This document shows positions 35,335 to 44,138 of a stretch of 64,000 bases of DNA, piece by piece. The translations under genes were made by a program, and so were the position numbers. The notes below the pieces were generated by a model, which saw only the letters and a list, made by a program, of their open reading frames with translations, did not search any database and was not told the origin of the DNA. Source of the DNA: Thermoleophilaceae bacterium (GTDB lineage Bacteria > Actinomycetota > Thermoleophilia > Solirubrobacterales > Thermoleophilaceae). The stretch spans positions 75,055 through 139,054 of the forward strand of contig JAUJOQ010000001.1 of assembly GCA_030447725.1 (NCBI GenBank), in the 5' to 3' direction. The stretch's first letter is position 1. Each line of letters opens with the position of its first letter.

Positions 35335-36000
35335 CTAGCCCGGGTCCGGCACCGCGCCCCCGACCCAGCTCTCCTCGCCGCCCTCGACCTCCTTCTTCCA
35401 GATCGGCGCGTCGGCCTTGACCCGGTCGATGATCTCGCGGGCGCCCGCGAAGGCCTCGCTGCGATGGGGCGCCGAGACGGCCACGGTCACGCTCGGCTGC
35501 GAGAGAGCGACCGTGCCCACCCGGTGCTCCACGGCGGCCGCGCAGAGCCCATGGCGCTCCATCGCCGCCTTGGCGATCTCACGCATCTTCGGCTCGGCCA
35601 TCTCGGTGTACGCCTCGTACTCCAGGCGCTCGACCTCGCGAGTCACGCCCTGGAAGCAGACGACGGCACCCGCACGTGGATCGATCACGCGCGCCGCCAG
35701 GTCATCGAGGGAAAGGGGCTGCTCGGTCACGCGCACGAAGGGCAAGGTCGTGGCTTGTGGATCGCCCCCGCTCACGGGCGGGATCAGGGCCAGCTCATCG
35801 CCTGGACCGAGCACGTGGTGCTCGGGTGCGTACTCGCGATTGACCGCCATCACCAGCGGCAGTCCCTCGGCCAGGTCGCCGAGGCGGTCGAGGGCATCGC
35901 GTACGCTCGCTCCGTCGGGCAGGTCGAGCACCACCTCGCCCGCTTCGGCCCGCTCTCGCAGCATGGCGAAGAGCCTGATGGTGACCTTCACGCAGCTCAT
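35335..36000 (-). CDS. Molybdopterin synthase, MoaD-MoaE fusion
   Basis: A 221-residue fusion of both subunits of molybdopterin synthase, which adds dithiolene sulfur to precursor Z. Residues 1-83 are ubiquitin-like MoaD (KVTIRLFAMLRERAEAGEV) ending ALIPPVSGGDPQ, so the usual C-terminal Gly-Gly is internal. Residues about 90-221 are MoaE (VCFQGVTREVERLEYEAYTE, AVEHRVGTVALSQPSVTVAV), including the conserved WKKEV lysines. The ATG at 36000 opens the MoaD fold; the frame upstream overlaps the divergent mutase gene. If not cleaved after Gly-Gly, MoaD could not be thiocarboxylated normally. Confidence 0.87.
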   Translation of the reverse strand: MSCVKVTIRLFAMLRERAEAGEVVLDLPDGASVRDALDRLGDLAEGLPLVMAVNREYAPEHHVLGPGDELALIPPVSGGDPQATTLPFVRVTEQPLSLDDLAARVIDPRAGAVVCFQGVTREVERLEYEAYTEMAEPKMREIAKAAMERHGLCAAAVEHRVGTVALSQPSVTVAVSAPHRSEAFAGAREIIDRVKADAPIWKKEVEGGEESWVGGAVPDPG

Positions 36001-36070
36001 GCTAGGGCTCGGGCGGCGCCCGTCGATGGCCGGGGCCGCAGGACCGGGCTCGAGCCTTATCCTTCGGCCC

Positions 36071-37690
36071 GTGGCCACCACGCCCGAGAACAAGCCCACG
36101 ATCGCGCCGATCGTCGGCCCCGACGATGAGCGTTGCTTCACAGACTCCGGCATCGAGGTCAAGCCGGTCTATGACGAGGGAGACCTTCCCGCGGGCCTCG
36201 CGGAGGAGCTCGGTGAGCCGGGCGGGTATCCCTTCACCCGCGGCATCCACCCTGAGATGTACCGGTCGCGCCGCTGGACGATGCGCCAGTACGCCGGCTA
36301 CGCGAGCGCCAAGGAGACCAACGAGCGCTTCCACTACCTGATCAAGCACGGCTCGACCGGGCTGTCGATGGCCTTCGACCTGCCAACTCAGCTCGGCCGC
36401 GACTCCGATGATCCCCTCTGCGAGGGCGAGGTGGGGCGCACAGGCGTAGCCATCGACACCATCGACGACATGCGGCGGGTGTTCGACGGCATCCCGCTCG
36501 ACGAGGTCTCGACGTCCATGACCATCAACGCCCCCGCCGCCTGCCTGCTGTTGCTCTACGAGCTGGTGGCGGAGGAGCAGGGGGTGGAGCCCGAGCAGCT
36601 GCGCGGCACCACGCAGAACGACATCCTCAAGGAGTACATCGCCCGCGGGAACTTCATCTACACGCCCGAGGCCGCCATGAGGCTGACCACGGACCTGTTC
36701 GCCTACTGCCGCGAGCGCGTCCCAAGGTGGAACACGATCTCCATCTCGGGATATCACATGCGCGAGAAGGGCTGCTCGGCGGTGCAGGAGGTGGGCTTCA
36801 CGCTCGCCAACGCGATCGCCTACGTGCAGGCCGCGATCGACGCGGGGCTCGACGTGGACGAGTTCGGCCCCAGGCTGGCCTTCTTCTTCAACGGTCACAA
36901 CAACGTGTTCCAGGAGGTGGCCAAGTTCCGCGCCGCGCGGCGGATGTGGGCGCGGATCATGCGCGAGCGCTTCGGCTCGCAGGACCCGAAGTCACAGACC
37001 ATGCGCTTCCACACCCAGACCGGCGGCGTGACGCTGGCCGCCCAACAGCCGGAGAACAACATCGTCCGGGTCGCGCTGCAGGGCTTCGCCGCGGTGTGCG
37101 GCGGCACTCAGTCACTGCACACCAACGGGTTCGACGAGGCGCTCGCGCTGCCCAGCGAGCGCGCAGCGCGGATCGCCTTGCGCACCCAGCAGATCCTGGC
37201 CCACGAGTCCGGCGCCACCGACTCGGTGGACCCGTTCGCCGGCTCCTACTTCGTGGAGAGCCTCACCGACCAGATCGAGATCGGCGCCCAGGGCCTGATC
37301 GACAAGATCGACGAGCTGGGCGGCTCGGTGCAGTGCATCCCCTTCATCCGGGCGGAGGTGGAGGAGTCCGCCTGGGGCTACGAGGAGCGCTACCGGGTCA
37401 AGCAGGACATCGTGGTCGGGGTGAACGACTACGTGAGCGACGAGCCCGACGACGTGGAGATCCTCCGCGTCGATCCGGAGTCCGAGCGCCTGCAGGTCGA
37501 GCGCCTGGCGGCGTTCAAGTCCGACCGCGACGCGGAGGCCGTGCAGGGGCGCCTGGAGCAGCTGCGGGAGGTGTGCGGCGGGGCGGGCAACCTGATGGAG
37601 CCCGTGCGCGCGGCGCTTCGAGACCGCTGCTCGATCGGCGAGGTGTGCGGCGTGATGCGCGAGGAGTTCGGCGAGTACAAGGAGTCCTGA
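36071..37690 (+). CDS. Methylmalonyl-CoA mutase large subunit, catalytic domain only
   Basis: A 539-residue TIM-barrel acyl-CoA mutase without a C-terminal cobalamin domain, so the B12-binding subunit must be encoded elsewhere. Clear blocks are RRWTMRQYAGYASAKETNER, GLSMAFDLPTQLGRDSDDPL, GTTQNDILKEYIARGNFIY, ISISGYHMREKG and GGTQSLHTNGFDEALALPS. The Tyr in RQYAG and the Arg in EYIARGN occupy positions that separate methylmalonyl-CoA from isobutyryl-CoA mutases, and both fit methylmalonyl-CoA. It converts (R)-methylmalonyl-CoA to succinyl-CoA. The GTG at 36071 is 70 bp from the divergent MoaD-MoaE gene. Confidence 0.88.
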   Translation: MATTPENKPTIAPIVGPDDERCFTDSGIEVKPVYDEGDLPAGLAEELGEPGGYPFTRGIHPEMYRSRRWTMRQYAGYASAKETNERFHYLIKHGSTGLSMAFDLPTQLGRDSDDPLCEGEVGRTGVAIDTIDDMRRVFDGIPLDEVSTSMTINAPAACLLLLYELVAEEQGVEPEQLRGTTQNDILKEYIARGNFIYTPEAAMRLTTDLFAYCRERVPRWNTISISGYHMREKGCSAVQEVGFTLANAIAYVQAAIDAGLDVDEFGPRLAFFFNGHNNVFQEVAKFRAARRMWARIMRERFGSQDPKSQTMRFHTQTGGVTLAAQQPENNIVRVALQGFAAVCGGTQSLHTNGFDEALALPSERAARIALRTQQILAHESGATDSVDPFAGSYFVESLTDQIEIGAQGLIDKIDELGGSVQCIPFIRAEVEESAWGYEERYRVKQDIVVGVNDYVSDEPDDVEILRVDPESERLQVERLAAFKSDRDAEAVQGRLEQLREVCGGAGNLMEPVRAALRDRCSIGEVCGVMREEFGEYKES

Positions 37691-37710
37691 CGGGGCTATC
37701 GTAGGTCGCC

Positions 37711-39711
37711 GTGCGGCGCTTCCCGACAGCCCTCGTTGTCGTCGCCGTCAGCCTGATCGCCGCCGCCCCCGCGGCGGCCGTGCCGATCATCGATGCGCCG
37801 GACGCACTACCCGAGCCCACGACGCCCGTACTCATCGACCGAGCTCAAGAGGCTGGCACGCTGAGCCTCGAGCGCGCCAACCTCCTCCGCGTTTATGCCC
37901 TCACCGGTGACGACCGCCTGCCGGCCATCTATGAGAGCGACACCCCGGCCGACGGCACGCTCCTGGTACGCCGCCTTCAGGCCGAGCTCCCGTTGATGGA
38001 CCCGGGTGAGGAGCGGCGGGCGGTCTCCCTGGCTCTGAGGGCAGCTTCTCCATCTCCCGCGAGCACATGCTTCTCATCGATCGCCGCCCTGCCGGACACG
38101 CGGGAGACCACCCACTTCGTGATTCAGTACAGCGCCTCTGCCCTCGCTGCGTCGTCTGAGCCCCTGACCATCGAGGACATCGAGCAGTCCCTGGAAACAG
38201 CATGGACGACGGAGGTCGACCAGTTCGGGTGGGCTGCGCCGCCGAGGACCGCCGCGGCCGATCGGGATCTCGCGGGCAAGTACCACGTGCGTGTCGACAA
38301 CTCACTCGGCCCGGCCATCTACGGGTTCGTATCCAACTCCGGCACCTACGCCGGCAGGGTCGGGGACAACCCTGCCACCACGGCTTGGAACGAGGGCGAT
38401 GCCGATGCCACGTGCATGGTCCTCAACGGCGACTTTTCCCAGTTCCCGGGAACTGCCTTGGGCGCCCTCGACGCCACCACCGCCCACGAGTTCAACCACA
38501 GCCTCCAGTTCGGCTACGGCGCGTTGAGCGGTTTCAACACGCCGGATGACCACTTCATAGAGGGCGGGGCGACCTGGATGGAGGACGAGGTACAGGACGC
38601 TTCCAACGACAACTACAACTACCTCTACCCGGCCTTCGAGGACTCGATGGGCGAGCACGACCAGGGCGACATCTACGCCTACTGGCTCACCTTCAGGGGC
38701 CTCACCGAGCGCTTCGGCACGAACGCCGCGGGCGCCGGCGAGGACGTGATGCAGGAGTTCTGGGAGCTGACCAGCAGGAACCAGGCCAACATGCTCACCG
38801 CCATGCAGGGCGGCTTGGCCAGGAAGGACATCTCGCTGGCCGCGGCCTATCACGACTACGCCATCGCGGCGAAGTTCGTGAGGCCATGCGGTGGGGGCTA
38901 CGTGCTTCCATTCTGCTTCGAGGAGGCGGGCGGCTACAGGGCGGCTACCGGAGGAGAGCCGGCGGTCACCGGCGCCGTCTCGAGCATCGGCGCGGCGTAC
39001 AACGGCTCGGTGGAGGACAACTACGCGCTCAACTGGGTCGCCCTGCCGCTCACCGGCTCCTACGATGTCACCGTGAGGAACGCTTCGGCCGGGGGATCCT
39101 TGCGCGTGAGCGTCGCCTGCGACACTGGCGCAGCCGTGGTGCTCGCGCCCATGCCGGTCACCCTCGGGCCGGGAGCCGAGGGCAGGGTCCCCGGCTTCGA
39201 TCCGGCGGGCTGCCAGCAGGCCGTCGCGGTGATCACCAACGAGTCCCAGACCGCACCCGATCCGTCCAGCTCCACGGCCCGGGCCTACACCGTGAGCACC
39301 GCGCCCCCCGTCAACGGCCCTCCTGCCGGCACGGACAGCGTCACAGCGACCCCCGTCGCTCCCGCTCCCGTCCCTCCCACGGTCACCGCCAGCCGGCTGG
39401 TGTTCGTCAGGGCGATCGTGAGACGCACCGGCACCGTGCTGATCCGGGCGAGGGTGTCCGGCGCCGGCACCTTGAAGGCCATCGCCCGCGCGCGAGTCCT
39501 CGGCAAGCGGTTGACCGTTGCCCGGCGTACCGTCCGGCCCGTGAGAGCCGGCACTGTGACGCTGCGCCTGAAGGCCGGCACGAAATCGCGCAGGATCCTA
39601 CGGCGCAGGAACGGTGGGCTGAGGGCGAGAGTGACCCTCGTGTTCCTTCCGGAGGCGGGAGCGCGCCGGACCAGGGCGAAGACGGTCACGTTTCTGCTGA
39701 AGAGCCGCTGA
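37711..39711 (+). CDS. Secreted zinc metalloprotease-like protein (MXAN_6640-type)
   Basis: A 666-residue exported protein. A signal peptide (RRFPTALVVVAVSLIAAAPA) precedes the mature chain. The zinc site is HEFNH at residues 259-263, with a downstream FIEGGATWMEDE (Glu284) as third ligand, the pattern of MXAN_6640-like putative metalloproteases. A beta-rich region follows from about 430, then a basic C-terminal beta module of 110 residues rich in Arg, Thr and Val (RLVFVRAIVRRTGTVLIRAR). It starts at a GTG 20 bp after the mutase gene. Its substrate is unknown. Confidence 0.78.
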   Translation: MRRFPTALVVVAVSLIAAAPAAAVPIIDAPDALPEPTTPVLIDRAQEAGTLSLERANLLRVYALTGDDRLPAIYESDTPADGTLLVRRLQAELPLMDPGEERRAVSLALRAASPSPASTCFSSIAALPDTRETTHFVIQYSASALAASSEPLTIEDIEQSLETAWTTEVDQFGWAAPPRTAAADRDLAGKYHVRVDNSLGPAIYGFVSNSGTYAGRVGDNPATTAWNEGDADATCMVLNGDFSQFPGTALGALDATTAHEFNHSLQFGYGALSGFNTPDDHFIEGGATWMEDEVQDASNDNYNYLYPAFEDSMGEHDQGDIYAYWLTFRGLTERFGTNAAGAGEDVMQEFWELTSRNQANMLTAMQGGLARKDISLAAAYHDYAIAAKFVRPCGGGYVLPFCFEEAGGYRAATGGEPAVTGAVSSIGAAYNGSVEDNYALNWVALPLTGSYDVTVRNASAGGSLRVSVACDTGAAVVLAPMPVTLGPGAEGRVPGFDPAGCQQAVAVITNESQTAPDPSSSTARAYTVSTAPPVNGPPAGTDSVTATPVAPAPVPPTVTASRLVFVRAIVRRTGTVLIRARVSGAGTLKAIARARVLGKRLTVARRTVRPVRAGTVTLRLKAGTKSRRILRRRNGGLRARVTLVFLPEAGARRTRAKTVTFLLKSR

Positions 39712-40766
39712 TCTCGGGCACCGACCACGCGCAGGGGGCCGTCCTGCGGACACTTGCGCGGCTGCCCGCGCCTGCGCAGCGCGCGCTCTCAGGCGCGCGC
39801 CCCGTCCGCGTGGACGGCCTCGAGCTGCACCACGAGTCGCAGCTGGTGATCGCCCTGGCCGCTCGTGCGGGCCGGCCCTCGATCGAGTCCCTGCCCCCGG
39901 TGCAGGCCCGCGCGGAGACCGTGCGCCGCGCGCTGGCCGTACGCGGGCCGCAGCCGGCACTGCCGCGCGTCGAAGAGTTGGAGATCCCCGGCCGGGGCGG
40001 TCCGATCGGAGCCCGCCTGTACGCGCCCGACGCCGAGCCGGGCGGAACCGGCCTGCTCGTGTATCTCCACGGCGGCGGGTGGGTGATCGGAAACCTGGAC
40101 ACCTGTGAGAGCGTCTGCCGCTTCCTCGTGCGCGAGTCCGGAGCGGCCGTGCTGGCGGTGGACTACCGGCTGGCCCCCGGGCACCGCTTCCCGGCAGCGG
40201 TGGAGGACGCCGTGGCCGCACTGGCGTACGCCACCGAGCGGGCCCACCCCCTCGCCGCCGACCCGGCGAGGATCGCAGTGGGAGGAGACAGCGCCGGCGC
40301 GAACCTGGCCACGGTGGCGGCTCAGGCCGCGAGAGCTGGAGAGGCTCCGCAGCCGGCGTTTCAGCTGCTGATCTACCCGGTCTGCGACCTGTCCGAGAAG
40401 CGCCCCTCGTACGGCCTCTTCGGCGAGGGCTTCCTGCTGACCGAGGCCGAGATGGACTGGTTTCGCGATCACTACCTGCCCGATCCCGGTGCCAGGCGCG
40501 ATGCGCGGGTGTCGCCGCTGTTGGCTGAAGACCTGTCCGGACTCGCGCCCGCCTATGTCGCCACCGCCGGCTTCGACCCCCTGCGCGACGAAGGCGAGGA
40601 GTACGCTCGTCGGCTCTCCGAGGCGGGCGTGCAGGTGGCTCTGCGCCGCCACGAGGGCCTGCTGCACGGTTTTGCCAATTTGACCGCCGTGGGCCGCAGC
40701 GCTCGGGAGGCGATGCTGGAGGCCGCCGCCGCGCTGCGGATGGGCCTCGCGCGGCGAGGGTCCTAG
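39708..40766 (+). CDS. Alpha/beta hydrolase, hormone-sensitive lipase (HSL) family esterase
   Basis: About 352 residues. YLHGGGWVIGNLDTCE provides the HGGG oxyanion motif, AVGGDSAGANLATVA the GDSAG nucleophile (about Ser195), AGFDPLRDEGEEYA the Asp and HGFANL the His, all in family order. Family N-terminal blocks (RTLARLPAPAQR) begin upstream of any ATG, GTG or TTG in frame. The CTG at 39708 overlaps the previous TGA as CTGA, just like the other couplings in this window, so I take it as the start. A GTG at 39810 would lose the N-terminal cap. It overlaps the convergent methyltransferase by 4 bp. Confidence 0.8.
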   Translation: MISGTDHAQGAVLRTLARLPAPAQRALSGARPVRVDGLELHHESQLVIALAARAGRPSIESLPPVQARAETVRRALAVRGPQPALPRVEELEIPGRGGPIGARLYAPDAEPGGTGLLVYLHGGGWVIGNLDTCESVCRFLVRESGAAVLAVDYRLAPGHRFPAAVEDAVAALAYATERAHPLAADPARIAVGGDSAGANLATVAAQAARAGEAPQPAFQLLIYPVCDLSEKRPSYGLFGEGFLLTEAEMDWFRDHYLPDPGARRDARVSPLLAEDLSGLAPAYVATAGFDPLRDEGEEYARRLSEAGVQVALRRHEGLLHGFANLTAVGRSAREAMLEAAAALRMGLARRGS

Positions 40767-41479
40767 ATCGGTTGTGGCCGCCGGGCCAGGAACGAGAACT
40801 GCCCGCAGAAGAGCAGCTTGGCCGCGTTGCGCCCGGCCGCGTCGAGCCGGGCCGCCCGCCCGAAGCCTTCGATCACCCGGTTGAGCGGCGACTCCCTCGC
40901 CCACCAGCGGTCGAACACCCGCGGGCCGCTCAGCCCTCGACGCAGGATCAGGGTGAGGGCGTCGATGCTCGGCCTCAGCTCGAGGACCTCGAGGCCCGCG
41001 TCCTCGAGCAGCAGGGTGAGCCCGTAGGGGGTGTAGCCGAAGGTGCTACGCGAATGGAACGGCTCCAGCTGAGAGGTCGATCCGGCCAGGAGCCCGCCGG
41101 GGCGCACCACGCGGGCGACTTCGGCGAGCAGCGGCTCGGGACGGTGCACGTGCTCGAGCACCTGCGTCGAATAGACGAGGTCGAAGCGGCCGTCCTCGAA
41201 GGGGATCTGCTCGCCGTCGAAGGTGTGGAACTCGGCATCGGTGCGGGTACGCGTGCGCACTTCGTCGGAGTCCTGCACGTCGAGCCCGATCCATTCCACA
41301 GCGGGATCGAGCCGGCGGAAGAGGTCCACGGAGTCCCCCGCGCCGCAACCGAGGTCGAGCACCGCCGGGGCGCGCATGGACGCCATCGCCCCGGAGGCGA
41401 CCTCCTGGGCGTGGGTCTGGCGAGCATGGTCGCTGGGCAGCCGCGAGCCCAGCGCCTCACGGAGGTCATCGCCGATCAC
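40763..41479 (-). CDS. Class I SAM-dependent methyltransferase
   Basis: A 238-residue methyltransferase. PAVLDLGCGAGDSVDLFRRL is motif I, VEWIGLDVQDSDEV the second strand, FDLVYSTQVLEHVHRPEPLL motif II and VVRPGGLLAGSTSQLEPFHS the following strand. The GTG at 41479 is chosen; the longer open frame upstream is translated repeat DNA. The gene is divergent from the SRPBCC-like gene across a repeat-filled gap. Substrate unknown. Confidence 0.8.
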   Translation of the reverse strand: MIGDDLREALGSRLPSDHARQTHAQEVASGAMASMRAPAVLDLGCGAGDSVDLFRRLDPAVEWIGLDVQDSDEVRTRTRTDAEFHTFDGEQIPFEDGRFDLVYSTQVLEHVHRPEPLLAEVARVVRPGGLLAGSTSQLEPFHSRSTFGYTPYGLTLLLEDAGLEVLELRPSIDALTLILRRGLSGPRVFDRWWARESPLNRVIEGFGRAARLDAAGRNAAKLLFCGQFSFLARRPQPI

Positions 41480-41514
41480 CGGGGCGATGCTACGGGGCGG
41501 CCGCCTGCCGTCCG

Positions 41515-41775
41515 CGGGCAGGAGCGCAGCCGGAACGTTGCCGGAGGAGCGCAGGCCGATCGCCTCGCGAGGAGCGCAGCCGGAACGTCGTTCCGGCGAG
41601 CACCGCACCGCAGGCTCTCGGCCGAGCACCGCACGGATGGCTCTCCGGCGAGCACCGCACTGCAGGCTCTCGGCCGAGCACCGCACGGATGGCTCTCCGC
41701 GAGCACCGCAGTCGCAACGCCCTTGGGGAGGAGCGCAGCCGGAACGTCGTTCCGGCGAGCACCGCACCGGAGAGT
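41515..41775. repeat. Mosaic palindromic repeat cluster with 26-bp tandem units, between divergent genes
   Basis: This fills most of the 354-bp gap 41480-41833. The palindrome CCGGAACGTCGTTCCGG occurs at 41580-41596 and 41739-41755. Between them GAGCACCGCAC recurs every 25-26 bp with two alternating partner sequences of the types GCAGGCTCTCGGCC and GGATGGCTCTCCGGC. The block 41519-41660 is the near-identical partner of 31391-31532. The remaining 58 bp before the start at 41834 contain TTTCCTTTCCTCGGAAGGAG, which may hold the promoter or ribosome site of the SRPBCC-like gene. Confidence 0.9.
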
Positions 41776-41833
41776 CTCCGCACCTTTCCTTTCCTCGGAA
41801 GGAGTCGGCCCGCGGCGGGCGAACCGATCCTCG

Positions 41834-42586
41834 ATGCCAGATCTCAGAGTCAGAAGGACGTTGGTCAAGTCCCCGCCCGAGCTGTGGGCCGAGTTGAGCG
41901 AGGTCGAGAACCTCGAGCGCCACCTCGGCGAGTTCGGCGAGATCAAGATCACCCGGGCCGAGCCCGAGACCACGGTCGCCTGGAAGGGCGAGAACGCCAG
42001 CGGCATCGTGGAGCTCGAGCCGACGGGTTGGGGGACGAAGGTCACCATCACGGCCGAGGTGGCCGAGGCGGCGGAGCCTGCATCGGAAGCGGTGGAGCCC
42101 GTGGACGAGCCGGTCTCGGTGAAGCCGGAGCCGATCCTCCCGGAGGCGCAGCCGGAGCCGGTAGCCGAGCTGGATCCTGGGCAGTCGGATCCCGGGCCGC
42201 TCCCTCCTGAGCCTGATTCCTTCCATGATGCGGAGCCTGTGATCGAGCCCAAGCGCCGAGGTCTTTTCGCCCGCTTCCGCTTGCGCAAGCGACGCGAAAC
42301 GCCGCCGCCTCCACCGGCGTACGGCGCAAGTGAGCCTCCCGAGGAGCCTGCGGCGCAGCTCGAGCCGGAGCCGCCGCCGCAGCCCGAGCCAGTCGCGGAA
42401 GCAGCCCCCTCACCCGATTACGACGATCACTTCGAGTTCGACTTCGCGCTCGGCCGCGGCGATGATCAGCCCGAGGTCGAGGAGCCCCCGTGCGAGCCGA
42501 TCGCCCCCGAGCGCGCCAAGGAGGTGCTCGAGACGGCGCTCGAGAACCTCGGTCAGGCACACCACCGGCCCTTCTCGCGCGACTAG
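41834..42586 (+). CDS. SRPBCC-like protein with long acidic proline-rich extension
   Basis: A 250-residue protein. Residues 1-75 look like a short START/SRPBCC domain (RVRRTLVKSPPELWAELSEV, VAWKGENASGIVELEPTGWG, TKVTITAEV). From residue 80 the chain is Pro/Glu-rich, interrupted by a basic patch (EPKRRGLFARFRLRKRRE), and ends with a helix (APERAKEVLETALENLGQAH). There is no signal peptide or membrane span. I do not recognise the full architecture; a regulatory or binding role is possible. The ATG at 41834 begins the folded part. Confidence 0.7.
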   Translation: MPDLRVRRTLVKSPPELWAELSEVENLERHLGEFGEIKITRAEPETTVAWKGENASGIVELEPTGWGTKVTITAEVAEAAEPASEAVEPVDEPVSVKPEPILPEAQPEPVAELDPGQSDPGPLPPEPDSFHDAEPVIEPKRRGLFARFRLRKRRETPPPPPAYGASEPPEEPAAQLEPEPPPQPEPVAEAAPSPDYDDHFEFDFALGRGDDQPEVEEPPCEPIAPERAKEVLETALENLGQAHHRPFSRD

Positions 42587-42639
42587 ATCGCCCGCGTGAC
42601 ACCCGGTCCGGGGGGCCCAGCGGCTACCGTGCCCGGCCG

Positions 42640-44118
42640 ATGACCGCAGGGACCCTCACACGCCGTCGCCTCCTTGAAAGGGGCGGCGCCGCGGCCGTGG
42701 CCGCGATGGCCGCACGACCGGTGTCCGCGGCGGCGGCCCCGGACGGCCCGAACGTGCTGGTGCTCGTGCTCGACAACCTGCGGGTCGACCACGTCTATGG
42801 ACCGCGCGCGCAGACTCCCAACATCGATGCCCTCATGGCCAGAGGTGTGAGCTTCACCGAGGTGTTCCCGGAGGCGATGCCCACGGTGCCGGCGCGCAAC
42901 TCGATCCTCAGCGGTCGTCGCGAGTTCCCCTTTCGAGACTGGCGCGACCATCCGGACCTCTACCCGCAGCCGGGCTGGGAGCCCGTGGACAACCTCGGCG
43001 CCACCTTCACCAGCGTGCTGCGCAAGGCCGGGTACTGGACCGGCTACGCAACCGACAACCCGTTCCTGGGCTACGCCCGCCCCTACGGCCCGTTTCGGCG
43101 CAGCTTCGACGACTTCGCCTCTACCAGGGGACAGCTCGGGAAGGTGGTGGATCCGAAGACGGTCTCCGAGGCGGAGTTGCGCCGCTGGCTGCATCCCTCC
43201 ATCGACAGCCGGGGGACCCGGGGACGCGTGCGGAAGTATCTGGCCAATGCGTCCTACGCCGACGACGAGACGAAGTCGTTCGCCGCACAGGTCTACGGCG
43301 ACGGGATCAGGCTGCTGGAGAGAGGCGCCCGCAAGCGGCCCTTCGCCCTGGTGGTCGACACCTTCCAGCCCCACGAGCCGTGGACGCCTCCGCGGAGGTA
43401 CCTCGGGATGTACGCCGACCCCGACGAGTTCAGCCGCGAGCCCTCCCAGCCTCCCTACTCGCGCGTACGCAGCTACCTCAAGGGCGCCGCCCGTGAGACT
43501 GTGCCGGCTCGGATGCAGGCGCTCTACGCCGCCGAGCTGACCATGACCGACCGCTGGCTGGGCACCTTGCTCGACCGCCTGCACGAGCTCGACCTCGAGT
43601 CCGAGACGGCGATCGTGCTGGTGTCCGATCACGGGATCTACTTTGGCGAACATGGCTGGACGGGCAAGATCTCCACGGTGCTGCACCCCGAGCTGATCCA
43701 GGTGCCCCTGGTGGTCGTCGACCCGGCCGGGCGCCGAGCCGGCTCGACCAGCGCCTACCGGGCGTCGACCCACGACGTGGGACCGACCGCGCTGTCGATG
43801 GCGGGGGCCGGCGTCCCAGAGTCGATGCAGGGCGCGGACCTCTCCCGGCTGTTCGCGGCCCGCAGCCTGCCGCGGCGCCGGTACTCCACCGGCGGCTACC
43901 GCAACACGTTCTACATCCGCGACGGCGACTGGTCGCTGACGGCCGATAACCGCCTCCGCGACTTCAGGCTGTTCGACCTGCGCGCCGACCCCGGCGAGCA
44001 CCGCAACGTTGCCGCGCAGAACCCTGCTGTGGTCCGCCGGATGCGGCGTGCCGCGATCGCGCGTGCGGGGGGAAAGCCTCCTTTCTACGCCACCCCAGCG
44101 GCTCCCCGCGAAAAGTAA
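42640..44118 (+). CDS. Tat-exported sulfatase-superfamily hydrolase with Thr at the nucleophile position
   Basis: A 492-residue alkaline phosphatase/sulfatase-fold enzyme. The N-terminus [19 protein letters not shown] is a twin-arginine signal. [20 protein letters not shown] holds the first metal site, [17 protein letters not shown] the later one. The sulfatase signature C/S-x-P-x-R appears as Thr82-Val-Pro-Ala-Arg86, so formylglycine cannot form; Thr nucleophiles are used by related phosphotransferases such as LtaS. It is more likely a phosphodiesterase, phosphonate hydrolase or phosphoglycerol-type transferase than a sulfatase. Confidence 0.82.
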   Translation: MTAGTLTRRRLLERGGAAAVAAMAARPVSAAAAPDGPNVLVLVLDNLRVDHVYGPRAQTPNIDALMARGVSFTEVFPEAMPTVPARNSILSGRREFPFRDWRDHPDLYPQPGWEPVDNLGATFTSVLRKAGYWTGYATDNPFLGYARPYGPFRRSFDDFASTRGQLGKVVDPKTVSEAELRRWLHPSIDSRGTRGRVRKYLANASYADDETKSFAAQVYGDGIRLLERGARKRPFALVVDTFQPHEPWTPPRRYLGMYADPDEFSREPSQPPYSRVRSYLKGAARETVPARMQALYAAELTMTDRWLGTLLDRLHELDLESETAIVLVSDHGIYFGEHGWTGKISTVLHPELIQVPLVVVDPAGRRAGSTSAYRASTHDVGPTALSMAGAGVPESMQGADLSRLFAARSLPRRRYSTGGYRNTFYIRDGDWSLTADNRLRDFRLFDLRADPGEHRNVAAQNPAVVRRMRRAAIARAGGKPPFYATPAAPREK

Positions 44119-44138
44119 GATGGCCGCCCGGCCGTAGA

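Noticed and set aside
41592-41766. CRISPR-like spacing of GAGCACCGCAC units
   Set aside because: The repeat is only 11 bp, the spacers are 14-15 bp and themselves repeated in alternation, and there are no cas genes.
41480-42226. N-terminal extension of the methyltransferase frame into the repeat cluster
   Set aside because: The extension is translated repeat DNA (Arg/Ser/Pro-rich) and overlaps the divergent gene; the GTG at 41479 starts the fold.
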